Source of the DNA: Gracilaria domingensis
Taxonomy: Eukaryota > Rhodophyta > Florideophyceae > Gracilariales > Gracilariaceae
Assembly (NCBI GenBank): GCA_022539475.1
Contig: VCMS01000170.1
Location: forward strand, 145,108-209,107
DNA: 64,000 bases
Direction: 5' to 3'
A program made the position numbers and the translations under genes. Positions 33,067 through 42,376 of the stretch are shown one piece after another; position 1 is the stretch's first letter; the number at the start of each line of letters is the position of its first letter. A model generated the notes under the pieces. It worked only from the letters and a program-made list of their open reading frames with translations, made no database searches and had not been told where the DNA came from.

Positions 33067-36000
33067 TCAATGTTCCAAGGGTCCGTCCCGCGAAATCTCT
33101 TCGGTAGTATACCTGAAAGGGTGTGGAGGTTCTGGATACTCAGGATCTGGTTCAAAGTCAATGAGGAACTCTTCATGATTTTCAATACGACGAATGTAGT
33201 CTTCCACCTGCTCTTCGTGCGTCGCAGCAGCTGGTAGATGTCCATACTTTCCAATGACATAGTGATATAGAAAGAATATCGTCCTATCCGCGCCAAGCCT
33301 GTTCATCTGCGGATGGAGCCTTCTAGCCAATCTGCCAAGCATCACATGGGCATACTGTGTAAAATACTGACCGTATACGAGATGAATACTCAAGCAGAGA
33401 TGAAAGCAATTCCAAACAATACAATGCTTCTCCCAGTCCTCACATTCTAGTGGGGAGAGCCAGTTCTCAAGTGTGCGCCCACCGATTTCCATTTCCAAGT
33501 AGTTCACGTCCTGGTTGTAGACTTCGTAGTCAACAATTATCGGCATTGCAAGAAGAGCCGGCGTTACTGGGGTGGTTTCTTCAATCTGGAGCGGAGGAGG
33601 TACGTCACCGCGATCTTGGTCATATGCCAGATCGATCTCGAAAGCCTCTCCAGCTTCAATCCGCTGCAGGAAGCTTGACACCTCCACTCCGTAAGTTCTC
33701 TGCGGGGGAAGATGTCCATAGCGAGCCACCGCAAAGTGATAGTAGTAAAAGACAAACTGCTGACCCACAAGCGGTATAATGAAAGGGTTCACCCTTCCTG
33801 TCAATGAGACCAGCTTAGTAAGAAGACCCTCGGTTATGTAGGGTCCATGTCGTTTGAAAGTCCCAAGGTAAACATGTAATAGGTTCCATGCCACCTTCTG
33901 TAGATCGTTTGTACTCGTGCTGACAGGGGAAAGCCATTCAGAAAGTCTCCATCCAGCCACAATTATCCTCAGATAGTCAGCAGGGGGTCTGGTTGGATTT
34001 GGTCCTCCTTGTACCACGACCGGGCATGCCGCTTCGGGCTGATTATTTCTTTCATATCGTACTGTTCTCGGGATCATATGCCTTGGTCTAGGACGGTAAG
34101 GTCTTAAGCGTCTCGCATGAATGCCCCTTCTCGACATACGTCGGTGTGGAGAAACCAATATGTACCGAGGATGATTAGCTCGAACGACGTGGCATGGTCC
34201 ATAGAACCTCGATTTGAATGATGGCCATTTCACCGAAGGATTAAGGGCTTCACCACGCATTACCAGTACCTGGTCTCCAACAGCGAACCGATGTCCACGA
34301 CGCTCATCGTCTTGACGGCGAGGCTGCCGCAATACCCTTGTGGCCCTCCCAAGAGTGGAGGCTTGTAGTTCCACCTCACGATGATCAAGTGACGGCGTGG
34401 CTATCAGGGAAGCAGGATCTGATGGATGCATTCGGGGCCGTACTCCATACATGAGCTGAAATGGAGAATATCCTTCGGCCATTTGTCGAGTGCGATAACC
34501 ATAGAGAACCTCCGGGAGTACTTCATCCCAATCGGAGTTCTGATCATGAATCGTTTTCGCGATCGCCCTCTTGATCGTCCCTACCATTCTTTCTGCGCGT
34601 CCATTAGACATAGGTGCATATGCGAGCACCGGTTTCAGAGTGATATCATGACGCATTAGATAAGCTTGGACACTGGACGCGAGAAAGGAGGTAGCGTTAT
34701 CGGAGACAATCGTGCGGGGATAGCCGAAGGGCGCGACGATCTTCCTTCTAATAAAGTTGACTACATCGACTGCCGTAGATGTTCGAGTTGCCACTGCGAT
34801 CGGCCATCCCGTGAGGTGCTCGACCCCAATGAGCAAGAATCGGTTTCCGTTCCTTGTCACCCTAAGGGGTCCGGCGAAATCAATTGAAAACGTGTGGAAG
34901 ATATCCGTCAGCGGGGCTCGTTGCCCCGCTCGGTAAGCAAGAAAAGATCCCATGAACTGGCAGCCATCACAACTCTTGACGTAGGTTGTGACATCAGAGT
35001 GAATATTGGGCCACCAGAATCGATCGATGACGTGCCTTCTGGTCGCCCTGACATCCCAGTGTCCCACATCGTCATGAAATGTTTTCAAGAGTTTACGCCT
35101 TTCATTGACGTTAGGAAGGAGTCGTAACCCGGACCCCATTCTACGATACAACTGCCCATTCCATACCATAAACTTCTTAGAATTCCTTTTGATCGCCCCT
35201 CTGAGGCTCGAGTTGGGCTCATCGACCGGAAGGGCGCTCAGATATCGACCAATATTTGCATAATAAGGTTCGAGGCCTGAAAAAGCTTCACATGTAGGAA
35301 AAGAAACAGTAGTCGCCACCTCTGGAGCATGATGCCCCCTTATTGTGGAGTAGCGCGAAAGATAATCAGCAGCGCAATTCTTATCCCCTGAGCGGTACAC
35401 AACCTCGAACTCGTATTCAGCTAGGAAATCGAGCCACCTGGCCAAACGCCCATGTACATCCTTCTTCTGAAACGCATACTTCAGCGCCTGATGGTCTGTA
35501 ATCAATTGAAATGGCTTTGATCCAAGAAGGTATAGCCGAAATTTCTTGAATGCGAAGATGACAGCAAGCGCCTCCTGCTCACAGACCGCGTAGTTCCTTT
35601 CAGCTGCAGTCATAGTCCGGCTGGCATACTGAATTGGGTGAAACATGCCATCAGATTTCTTCTGAGCGAGAACGGCGCCCAACGCAAATGAAGAAGCATC
35701 GGTTTCGACCCGAAACGGATTGTCGAAGTCGGGAAAGGCCAACACTGGAGGACTGGTTAGCTTCTCCTTCAGGTCTTTGAAGGCTTCAACCATTTCATTG
35801 TTGAACACTAGTTTCCGATTTCCGGACGTTGCTGCATGGAGAACTGCCGAAGTTTTGGCAAAGTGCTTGATAAACCAACGGTAGTAGCCAGCAAGCCCAA
35901 GAAAGCTCCTCAGTTCAGTGGTTGTCTTAGGGATCGGAGCCGCCTTGATGGCCTCTATTTTCTTCACGTCCACTGCAACTCCGCTCTGGTCGACAACATG

Positions 36001-39000
36001 TCCGAGCAGTTCAATCTTGGGATGGGCAAAGTCGCACTTAGAGATCTTCAGCTTCAACCCATGGGAGGCAATTGTCCTTAGTACTAACTTGATGTGCTCG
36101 ACGTGATCCTCTAAGGTTTTTGAATAGATGACCACGTCGTCCAGATAGACCCTTACAAACGGATACTTGTTGAGGATAGAGTCCATCATTCTTTGGAATG
36201 TTGAGGGGGCGTTCATCAAGCCGAAGGGCATGACCTCAAACTGATAGGTTCCTTGACGGCAAACGAAGGTGGTCATCTCCTTACACCGAGGTGACATTCT
36301 GATCTGCCAGTATCCGGAGAAGAGGTCAAGCGTAGTGAAGAACGAACAGCCGCCCAAGTCATCAAAGATTTGTTCAATATGAGGTAAGGGCCATCTGTCC
36401 GCTTTCATAACTCGGTTCAGAGCTCGGTAGTCTACACAGAACCTTGGCTTGCCATCCTTTTTGGTCGCAATGACGATCGGAAAGGACCATGGCGATGTAC
36501 AAGGTTTGATTATCCCAGCGTCAAGCATTTTACCGAGTTCCTTCTTGACGACTTCGTCATGTCGCGGCGGAAGCCTACGAACTCTTGAGTGTATCGGAGT
36601 CTGGGTCGTCAGTGAGAATTCATGCATGACTGGTACATCTGCCGGTCGAAGATCATACAAAGACCAGGCGACCACCCCAAGGTCAAGTAAAACACGAAGT
36701 AGTTCCTGTTGCTCCCTGCTGGGCAAGTGTGAAAGCCTTTTGAGGATGACTTCTTCGTGACTCGTGTCAGGAGGGTAGTCTCTTCGATCCAGTATACGAC
36801 CTTTGCCATCAAACGCGACAGGATCTAACAGGGAGTATTCGATCTCAGGAGCGGGACACGCAACCTTCGGCTTACTATCACGTGAAGTAGAGTGTCCTTC
36901 ACCAGAGCCAGTTGTACGCGGCTCTGTTTGCCAGGGGTCGGGTTGAGCTTCCAACTCTCTAACAGGTGTTGGGGGGACCTGCGTCGAGAACTCTTCTTGA
37001 GGAAGCTCTTCCTCGAAAGCAATCACGTAATGGCCATTTTCATCCTCCTCCAGTAGCCCGGTGCGACCAAAAGGCATGTTGTGCACGCCGAGGTGAGGGG
37101 GGTGCGCTGGAGTGGGTACAGGGTACCGAATCTGGACACGAACCAAAAGAAAGTCGCTAATAAGTTCCCCTTCTTCAGGTGGTAGCAAAGTGACCTCATC
37201 CGTAATCGGGATGGTGAGGACAGGGTCGCGGTAGAGAGGGGTACCAGACAGCTCGACTTCTTCTGGTGAGGAACCATCTTCATCTTCTTCATGATCATCT
37301 TCATTTCCCTTATTCATCACTTCCTCTTCTACTTCTACTTCTGCTTCATGAACTCCTGCTTCTACTTCTACACAATCTTCATCTTCTTCGTCGTCCCTTC
37401 CAGAGTTCCTCTCTTCAGCTCCTCTATCGTTGTCAGTTGACAAAAGGGGAGGGTCAGGTGGTTGAAGGCTAGTGTCTGTCATGGAACTCTGAAAAGACGA
37501 GGGATTCGGGGTGTGATAGACCGATCGTCGTTGATCGTCATTCGGCTCAGCTAAACCGCTCAGCTGGTTATCGGCCTCATCGTTAGTGTTGTCAAGACTT
37601 ATAACCATCACATGGTCTTCATGGGCTTCGCTTTGCGATGGAACCGCGAGGGGTTCTTCATCAGCCGGTGCAGGTATAGGCCAGCCTACTCCGAAACGGA
37701 CTATTGGTTCGGAACTGTTGTCCAGCTCTAGGACACCCATTTCTCCGTACGGAAGTTCAGAGGTGTGTGGATGAAGTTGTTCTCTATCCGGTGGCTGAGG
37801 GTAACGACGGTAGACTCGAAAGATAAGATAATCAGGCTGTCGTCTCACATCTTCGGCTCGTAGAAGAACAACGTCATCCCTGACTGGGACAACGAGATCG
37901 CGTTCGTGTCCTCCATCCGATGGAGAACCTTCGGAGTCGTTGTCGTCTGCGCTTTCCTCCGATTCTTCATCGTTCTCAAATTCTCTATTTGCTTCCCCAG
38001 TGGCGTGAGGAGTAGTAATAGCAGGTTCTGGTTCAACATCATTCACACGCAATTGCCTAATGCCCTCCTCCAAATCCTGAGGATCAGCAGGGGAGGGGCT
38101 TTCCTGACCGAGACTCGTAGCACCAATATTCTTCAGTTCGTTCGCGGATTCCTCTTCGGGTGGTTGTAAGGAGTTTTGTTCTTCATTCATAGTATTCAAA
38201 GCATATACTGACGTGTCAACTTTGTCTTTCGAGAAAGTGATCGCGTATCCTTCGTCGTCGCTCTCTGAACTCTCAGAGAAGAACGACTCTGAAGCGGAAG
38301 TGAAATCCTCACTATCGGTGTGTTCATTCTCTTCGTCGAACACTACACTAGGGCGATGGTAATCGAGAGGCAAAACAACAGATGCGCCGTCAAATTGCAT
38401 AGAGACTTGCTGAGTACCGAGGTCCAAGCAGGCTTGGAGTGACTCAAGAGCAGGACAGCCAACGATCACATTGAAGGGAGGCTTCTCAACGACCAGGAAA
38501 TCCAACGGGACGCGGAGAGAACCAAACTCGAGGGGAACATCGTGCAGGCTTCCGCGAACTAAGGATTTGGTTCCGTCGGCAACGACAATTCTCCTACTCG
38601 ACGGTTTCATCTCCAACGATAACCGGTTGCATAACGCAATAGACATAAGATTAGGGATAGCACCAGAGTCCAGCAGCGCCTGGGAACTAGTGCCATAGAC
38701 AGTAACATTCACCACTTTGAGAGTCTGAGGGAGTGAATGAGTATGAGCGTAACTGACACGCCTTGACGAAAAACCTCCGGAAAGAATGCGCCGAATGTCT
38801 TTCTTGGCCTCGTCCGCATCACCGCGGACAAGTTGACCAAAAGTGATGCCAGAAGGAGCTCTCGCCAACTCTTCGTAAATATTGTACTTTCCAACATGTT
38901 CTTCGATCTTCACCCTCCGCGACTTCCCTTTCGACTTCTTTCCAGCGCCCTTCCGAGTCTTTGGCGACTTCTTAGGAAGGTTCTTGGCTTGCTGCGAAGG

Positions 39001-40191
39001 AGTCTTGGTGGTATGCGAGTCGGGGAACATTACGGGAGAAATTCCCGAGAGAGGACCAGTTCGAGGTTGCTTGGGCAGAGGCTCCCCATCTGCGTCCCTT
39101 TTCGCGGTTGCAACGGGGTCTTCATCATCTGAAGGGTCAGCAATGACAACTGAGACTTGGTTCTCGTCTGTCTTCTGAGAAGCTCGTTTCTCTTTGAGCA
39201 ACTTCTCCCTTTCTGATTCAGACTTCACATCTTCGAATGACACTTTTGGCACAGTATCATCATTATTCCTTCTCCAGCACGTAGTTGCAGAGTGACCTAA
39301 CTTGCCACAAACACTACATCGTGTGCCTCGATGCGGGTTAAGCTCACATCGTGCTGCGAAGTGACCAGGTTGGCTACAATACGAACAAACCTTCTCCGTA
39401 TCCTGACGTCCAATGGTTGTCGCAGCGCTCTGAGTCTTCTTCACTAGGAGGTGCAACTGTGCCATCTGGTCAGCCAACTGATCCACTTTCGACTCCAGCG
39501 GACTTGGACGAGCGGGCTCCTTAGCACGTTGAAGAATGTGCTTTGCCGGTGGGAAAGCGTTAAGGGTACCATACGACCCGAGAGCTTTCTTTCCGCCAAC
39601 AAAGTCCTTAACGAGGGCCTTCAAGGATTCATAGTCATCTGCTCCACGGAATATGACAAACTGCGCAAGATCTGCAAACTCCATGACAGCGTTTCGTAGT
39701 AACCCGAACTTAGCTTTCGAGTTAAAACCAGCCTGATCGAAGAAAGAGTCCATCTTCTTCAAGGACCCTAGCAGATCGACGTAATCTAAACGTGCCGAAA
39801 CTGCCCGGCGAATCCTCTCCGCCGGTTCCTCGATTGCACCGAAACGTTCGATCAAAGCAAGCTTCACATTCTGATAGTCCTTTGCTTCAATCGAAAGAGA
39901 GCCATCAACAGCATAGTTGTCATAGTAGAAGTCAAACGCTTCACCCTCAAGATAGCCGAGCAACTTCATAGCTCGAACACTATCCTCTTCGTTGGGGGTA
40001 GCGACATTCTCAAAGTAAAACAGAAACTTCCTTACGTCGACGGCAGAACCATCGAAGGAAATCACACCAGACTCAGGAGAACCAGAGCCTCCTCGAGAGT
40101 ACCATGTGGACGCCATTTTTGGGGGAAACAGCGCGGGTGGTGACAAACCCAAGGAGAGCGACACAATAAATGCTCGAGAGTACCAGCCCAA
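33067..40191 (-). CDS. gag-pol: Element C Gag-Pol polyprotein, single open frame (2374 codons)
   Basis: Residues below count from the first ATG (40191); the start at residue 26 (40116, MASTWYSR) is more likely because gag homology begins there. Gag core about 40-220; two CCHC knuckles (269-305); basic stretch (400-428); aspartic protease LLDSGA (506-511) to about 610; acidic region (620-1110) with a duplicated module (768-834 and 993-1060); RT (about 1190-1420) with YLDDVVIYS at 1349; RNase H (about 1490-1615) with ETDASS; integrase zinc part (about 1706-1744) and DDE core with SIDFAG, VSDNATSF and GRAERMVG (1769-1871); then a C-terminal extension with two copies of a module of about 115 residues (2073-2188, 2231-2346). 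Gag and Pol are in one frame, so no frame change is needed. The extension is not a known integrase tail or chromodomain. Confidence 0.93.
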   Translation of the reverse strand: MGWYSRAFIVSLSLGLSPPALFPPKMASTWYSRGGSGSPESGVISFDGSAVDVRKFLFYFENVATPNEEDSVRAMKLLGYLEGEAFDFYYDNYAVDGSLSIEAKDYQNVKLALIERFGAIEEPAERIRRAVSARLDYVDLLGSLKKMDSFFDQAGFNSKAKFGLLRNAVMEFADLAQFVIFRGADDYESLKALVKDFVGGKKALGSYGTLNAFPPAKHILQRAKEPARPSPLESKVDQLADQMAQLHLLVKKTQSAATTIGRQDTEKVCSYCSQPGHFAARCELNPHRGTRCSVCGKLGHSATTCWRRNNDDTVPKVSFEDVKSESEREKLLKEKRASQKTDENQVSVVIADPSDDEDPVATAKRDADGEPLPKQPRTGPLSGISPVMFPDSHTTKTPSQQAKNLPKKSPKTRKGAGKKSKGKSRRVKIEEHVGKYNIYEELARAPSGITFGQLVRGDADEAKKDIRRILSGGFSSRRVSYAHTHSLPQTLKVVNVTVYGTSSQALLDSGAIPNLMSIALCNRLSLEMKPSSRRIVVADGTKSLVRGSLHDVPLEFGSLRVPLDFLVVEKPPFNVIVGCPALESLQACLDLGTQQVSMQFDGASVVLPLDYHRPSVVFDEENEHTDSEDFTSASESFFSESSESDDEGYAITFSKDKVDTSVYALNTMNEEQNSLQPPEEESANELKNIGATSLGQESPSPADPQDLEEGIRQLRVNDVEPEPAITTPHATGEANREFENDEESEESADDNDSEGSPSDGGHERDLVVPVRDDVVLLRAEDVRRQPDYLIFRVYRRYPQPPDREQLHPHTSELPYGEMGVLELDNSSEPIVRFGVGWPIPAPADEEPLAVPSQSEAHEDHVMVISLDNTNDEADNQLSGLAEPNDDQRRSVYHTPNPSSFQSSMTDTSLQPPDPPLLSTDNDRGAEERNSGRDDEEDEDCVEVEAGVHEAEVEVEEEVMNKGNEDDHEEDEDGSSPEEVELSGTPLYRDPVLTIPITDEVTLLPPEEGELISDFLLVRVQIRYPVPTPAHPPHLGVHNMPFGRTGLLEEDENGHYVIAFEEELPQEEFSTQVPPTPVRELEAQPDPWQTEPRTTGSGEGHSTSRDSKPKVACPAPEIEYSLLDPVAFDGKGRILDRRDYPPDTSHEEVILKRLSHLPSREQQELLRVLLDLGVVAWSLYDLRPADVPVMHEFSLTTQTPIHSRVRRLPPRHDEVVKKELGKMLDAGIIKPCTSPWSFPIVIATKKDGKPRFCVDYRALNRVMKADRWPLPHIEQIFDDLGGCSFFTTLDLFSGYWQIRMSPRCKEMTTFVCRQGTYQFEVMPFGLMNAPSTFQRMMDSILNKYPFVRVYLDDVVIYSKTLEDHVEHIKLVLRTIASHGLKLKISKCDFAHPKIELLGHVVDQSGVAVDVKKIEAIKAAPIPKTTTELRSFLGLAGYYRWFIKHFAKTSAVLHAATSGNRKLVFNNEMVEAFKDLKEKLTSPPVLAFPDFDNPFRVETDASSFALGAVLAQKKSDGMFHPIQYASRTMTAAERNYAVCEQEALAVIFAFKKFRLYLLGSKPFQLITDHQALKYAFQKKDVHGRLARWLDFLAEYEFEVVYRSGDKNCAADYLSRYSTIRGHHAPEVATTVSFPTCEAFSGLEPYYANIGRYLSALPVDEPNSSLRGAIKRNSKKFMVWNGQLYRRMGSGLRLLPNVNERRKLLKTFHDDVGHWDVRATRRHVIDRFWWPNIHSDVTTYVKSCDGCQFMGSFLAYRAGQRAPLTDIFHTFSIDFAGPLRVTRNGNRFLLIGVEHLTGWPIAVATRTSTAVDVVNFIRRKIVAPFGYPRTIVSDNATSFLASSVQAYLMRHDITLKPVLAYAPMSNGRAERMVGTIKRAIAKTIHDQNSDWDEVLPEVLYGYRTRQMAEGYSPFQLMYGVRPRMHPSDPASLIATPSLDHREVELQASTLGRATRVLRQPRRQDDERRGHRFAVGDQVLVMRGEALNPSVKWPSFKSRFYGPCHVVRANHPRYILVSPHRRMSRRGIHARRLRPYRPRPRHMIPRTVRYERNNQPEAACPVVVQGGPNPTRPPADYLRIIVAGWRLSEWLSPVSTSTNDLQKVAWNLLHVYLGTFKRHGPYITEGLLTKLVSLTGRVNPFIIPLVGQQFVFYYYHFAVARYGHLPPQRTYGVEVSSFLQRIEAGEAFEIDLAYDQDRGDVPPPLQIEETTPVTPALLAMPIIVDYEVYNQDVNYLEMEIGGRTLENWLSPLECEDWEKHCIVWNCFHLCLSIHLVYGQYFTQYAHVMLGRLARRLHPQMNRLGADRTIFFLYHYVIGKYGHLPAAATHEEQVEDYIRRIENHEEFLIDFEPDPEYPEPPHPFRYTTEEISRDGPLEH
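40091..40104 (-). other. Probable primer binding site of element C, inside the gag frame
   Basis: On the minus strand TGGTACTCTCGAGG follows the 5' LTR directly. TGG is the complement of a tRNA CCA end. The site is read as codons of Gag. I could not assign the tRNA. Confidence 0.5.
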
Positions 40192-41294
40192 AGGGCGACA
40201 GATTCACGTAGCTCAGATGCCTGCAGGAGCAGACAAGATAACCCCAAGATAGATGGAAACTCCCCGCAAACTGAAAGCAGGGGTAAGAATCAACCGAGGA
40301 TATGGCTCAGCGTCCGATACCGAGAGCCAACACAACAACAGAAAGCAGGGCCAACAGACCAAGACACACAAGAGCTGTCGGCGGGACAATAGTGTGGTAG
40401 GACTAAAGCGATAGAGTCTGTCGTCGATGCCACCACGAACCTAACAACCAGGCGAGGTAGCGACAGAAATAAAACCAGCGCAATGCGTAACACTGCCAAC
40501 GTCCGTCTGGGAGAACGGAGACGTAGTGATGGGTGATGGTCGCAGTGTGCGAACGAGCCCAATGGAGGGCAGCACAAGGCGACTGGCTAGGGAACGGCGG
40601 GAGACCGGGCCGCCGGGAATAAGGAAATGTAGGGGAAAAGGCTGGTGGCAGGGAGGCGCAGACTGCGCTAAGGGAAGATGGGATTGCCAAAGGAAGGAAG
40701 GTTGGCGACGACGGAAGGGGAGGAAGAAAGGCGAGAGAGGCCAGGATGGGGGTAGTCGTCCGGAGGGGAAGTGGTCTGCCCGAGTTGAGTTTGCAGCGAG
40801 CGCTCGAACTCGGGGGTTTATATCTACAATTGTGATAATGCATGGTCACCGCAAGCGAACACCTAATATCATCTTTCACCAAGGCATTCAGAACGGCTCA
40901 CCAGGTCATATACTTGGTTGTGATACCGTTGTACGGTTCTTCGTTATGTCTCCTGTTCATTGGCTGTTGGTGATACGGTGCGCCGATTGTCGTCTTGTGA
41001 CAAACAACTTAATATTGCTCACCATGTCCATAATAGGTAATAATGTCAACGTACGGTTCTTCGTTATGTAGGTCGGTGGTTGGCCAGATTTCTTCTGGCT
41101 ATTTAGGTTTTCAACTAGTCCTCCGGATGACATCCACCTTCCATGTCGTGCCATCGTGGCACTATCACGATTGTGCGTGCGTGACCAGTTATCATGGCGG
41201 TATATTCGATATTATAGTTACCCTTCGGTGCCTCTCAGGTCTGCCATGCTTCCCCTATCTTACCACCGCCTTTCAGGTGTCCATCTTTTGAACG

Positions 41295-41705
41295 ATGTCA
41301 ACTCCAAACGAAGTTATTGCTACTATGACCGACGACGATACCGACCATTCCGATGTTCCGCGTGCCAAATCAACCGTCCTGATCGAGAGCGAAGCAAAAG
41401 AAGTTACTGCGGACACCATTCAGCTCGAGGAGGACGCCGCATTTGCGAACGAAGACGATGTTGCCACCGAAGAACGTACCGAAGCGCAACTTTTCGCCTG
41501 CGAGGAGGCTCTATATGACTTCCTCTTCAAGCGTGGAATATCGATGGATGAGCTCAAAGACAATCTTAACGAGCTCCCAGTACTGTTCGTGCGCGGGATT
41601 GGTGTTGGGTTGGCGCTTTCCATGATGGTGCTACGCTCTCCCTCCCGCGCACGGGCGCTTCATCTCGTTCATGACGCTGTGAAAGCTTTGTTGTCCTCTG
41701 ATTGA
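41295..41705 (+). CDS. Antisense open frame inside the 5' LTR of element C (136 aa)
   Basis: The frame runs opposite to element C within its LTR. The protein starts MSTPNEVIATM, has a strongly acidic first half rich in D, E and T, and ends in a helical, less charged part (LYDFLFKRGISMDEL, then LHLVHDAVKALLSSD). I recognise no family. The equivalent frame in the other LTR (32061 onward) is interrupted. LTRs rarely keep such a frame by chance, but at 136 codons chance cannot be excluded. Confidence 0.4.
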   Translation: MSTPNEVIATMTDDDTDHSDVPRAKSTVLIESEAKEVTADTIQLEEDAAFANEDDVATEERTEAQLFACEEALYDFLFKRGISMDELKDNLNELPVLFVRGIGVGLALSMMVLRSPSRARALHLVHDAVKALLSSD

Positions 41706-41889
41706 TATCCATTTCTCGTATCTTCGATTGCCTCTTTGTCATAGAACTCCTGCTTCTCGATTAAATTGATTTGTATCCCCTGGTCGTATGTGTTCCGACG
41801 CGCGCGACAGAGCGCGCCACAACTTTCTGAGCTCCCCGAAGAGAGCGCTCCACTCACTGTCCTCCAGCGTCAGGTGCTGCGCGCACGTT

Positions 41890-42130
41890 CCTTTCCTACC
41901 CTGCAGCTGGCGCGCCGCAACGTGCGGGGCGCGAGCTTCCAAAGACTGCTTAGCGGCGGGCGCGCCGCAGCCAGCGGCGCGCGACGCGCAACCTCATTAT
42001 ACTCCTCTTCAGGCGCGGCGCAGCGAGCGGCGCGCGACTTCTTCATCTCCGTCGGGGGCGCGCCGCGGCGCGCGGCGCGAAACCTCATCATCCTTGCCGC
42101 CGCGTCGCAGCGCACGGCGCGCAGCGGTGG
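41890..42130. repeat. GC-rich hairpin repeats in the 5' LTR of element C
   Basis: Four diverged units of about 45-60 bp, each with GCGCGCCGC facing GCGGCGCGC across a short centre and separated by AT-richer spacers such as ACCTCATTATACTCC. The other LTR has the same array at about 32655-32895. Confidence 0.7.
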
Positions 42131-42199
42131 GCGCAGACGGCGGGAGTGACGGCGCAGTCCAGGGGTGGAAGGTGTCGGAGATATAGAAAAAAATTGTTC

Positions 42200-42230
42200 G
42201 GGAGTGTCCCTGGGGTGGCGGGACACTCCC
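42200..42230. other. Perfect 11-bp stem-loop at the LTR edge of element C (5' LTR copy)
   Basis: Same hairpin and loop as at 32964-32994, at the outer edge of the 5' LTR and followed on the minus strand by a T run and TATATC. Confidence 0.8.
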
Positions 42231-42247
42231 CTGCATCCGCCTCCACA

Positions 42248-42376
42248 TAACTGTAAAAATAATCCAAAAGCCAGTAGACATTTCATCACAATGACCTACC
42301 GTCTCTTATATCGTGAGCTACAAGCCGATCATGGTGATCATGTAACATTAACTTCTCGATTTACGTCTTTGTTAGA
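42248..42376. repeat. MITE-like repeat, copy 3, right half
   Basis: It continues the repeat broken at 30870: TAACTGTAAAAATAA, TTTCATCA and GTGAGCTACAAGCC match copies 1 and 2, including the block CGATCA-GGTGATCA of copy 2. It ends near TTTGTTAGA, a worn form of the terminal repeat. Confidence 0.65.

Larger units (their letters stand above)
30871..42247 (-). mobile_element. Element C: apparently whole Ty3/Gypsy retrotransposon with 2.1-kb LTRs
   Basis: The element is 11,377 bp on the minus strand, flanked by TAACT (30866-30870 and 42248-42252). The LTRs (2141 and 2143 bp) differ at only about three places by eye, so this insertion is very recent compared with B. The single Gag-Pol frame is open throughout. 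The domain order protease, RT, RNase H, integrase makes it Gypsy-type; I see no chromodomain. It shares no LTR or internal sequence with A, B, D or E. It looks whole; whether it is active cannot be told from sequence. Confidence 0.97.
40105..42247 (-). repeat. Element C 5' LTR (2143 bp)
   Basis: Nearly identical to 30871-33011, with the same TGTGGA/TCCACA ends, directly followed by the target duplication TAACT at 42248. It holds the promoter side of the element (minus strand) and, unusually, the first codons of gag at its inner end, plus an antisense frame of 136 codons. Confidence 0.96.

Noticed and set aside
40403-41071. Two overlapping open frames of 159 and 181 codons in the element C LTR, on opposite strands
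   Set aside because: Compositionally simple and overlapping; I see no reason to prefer either, unlike the 136-codon frame at 41295.
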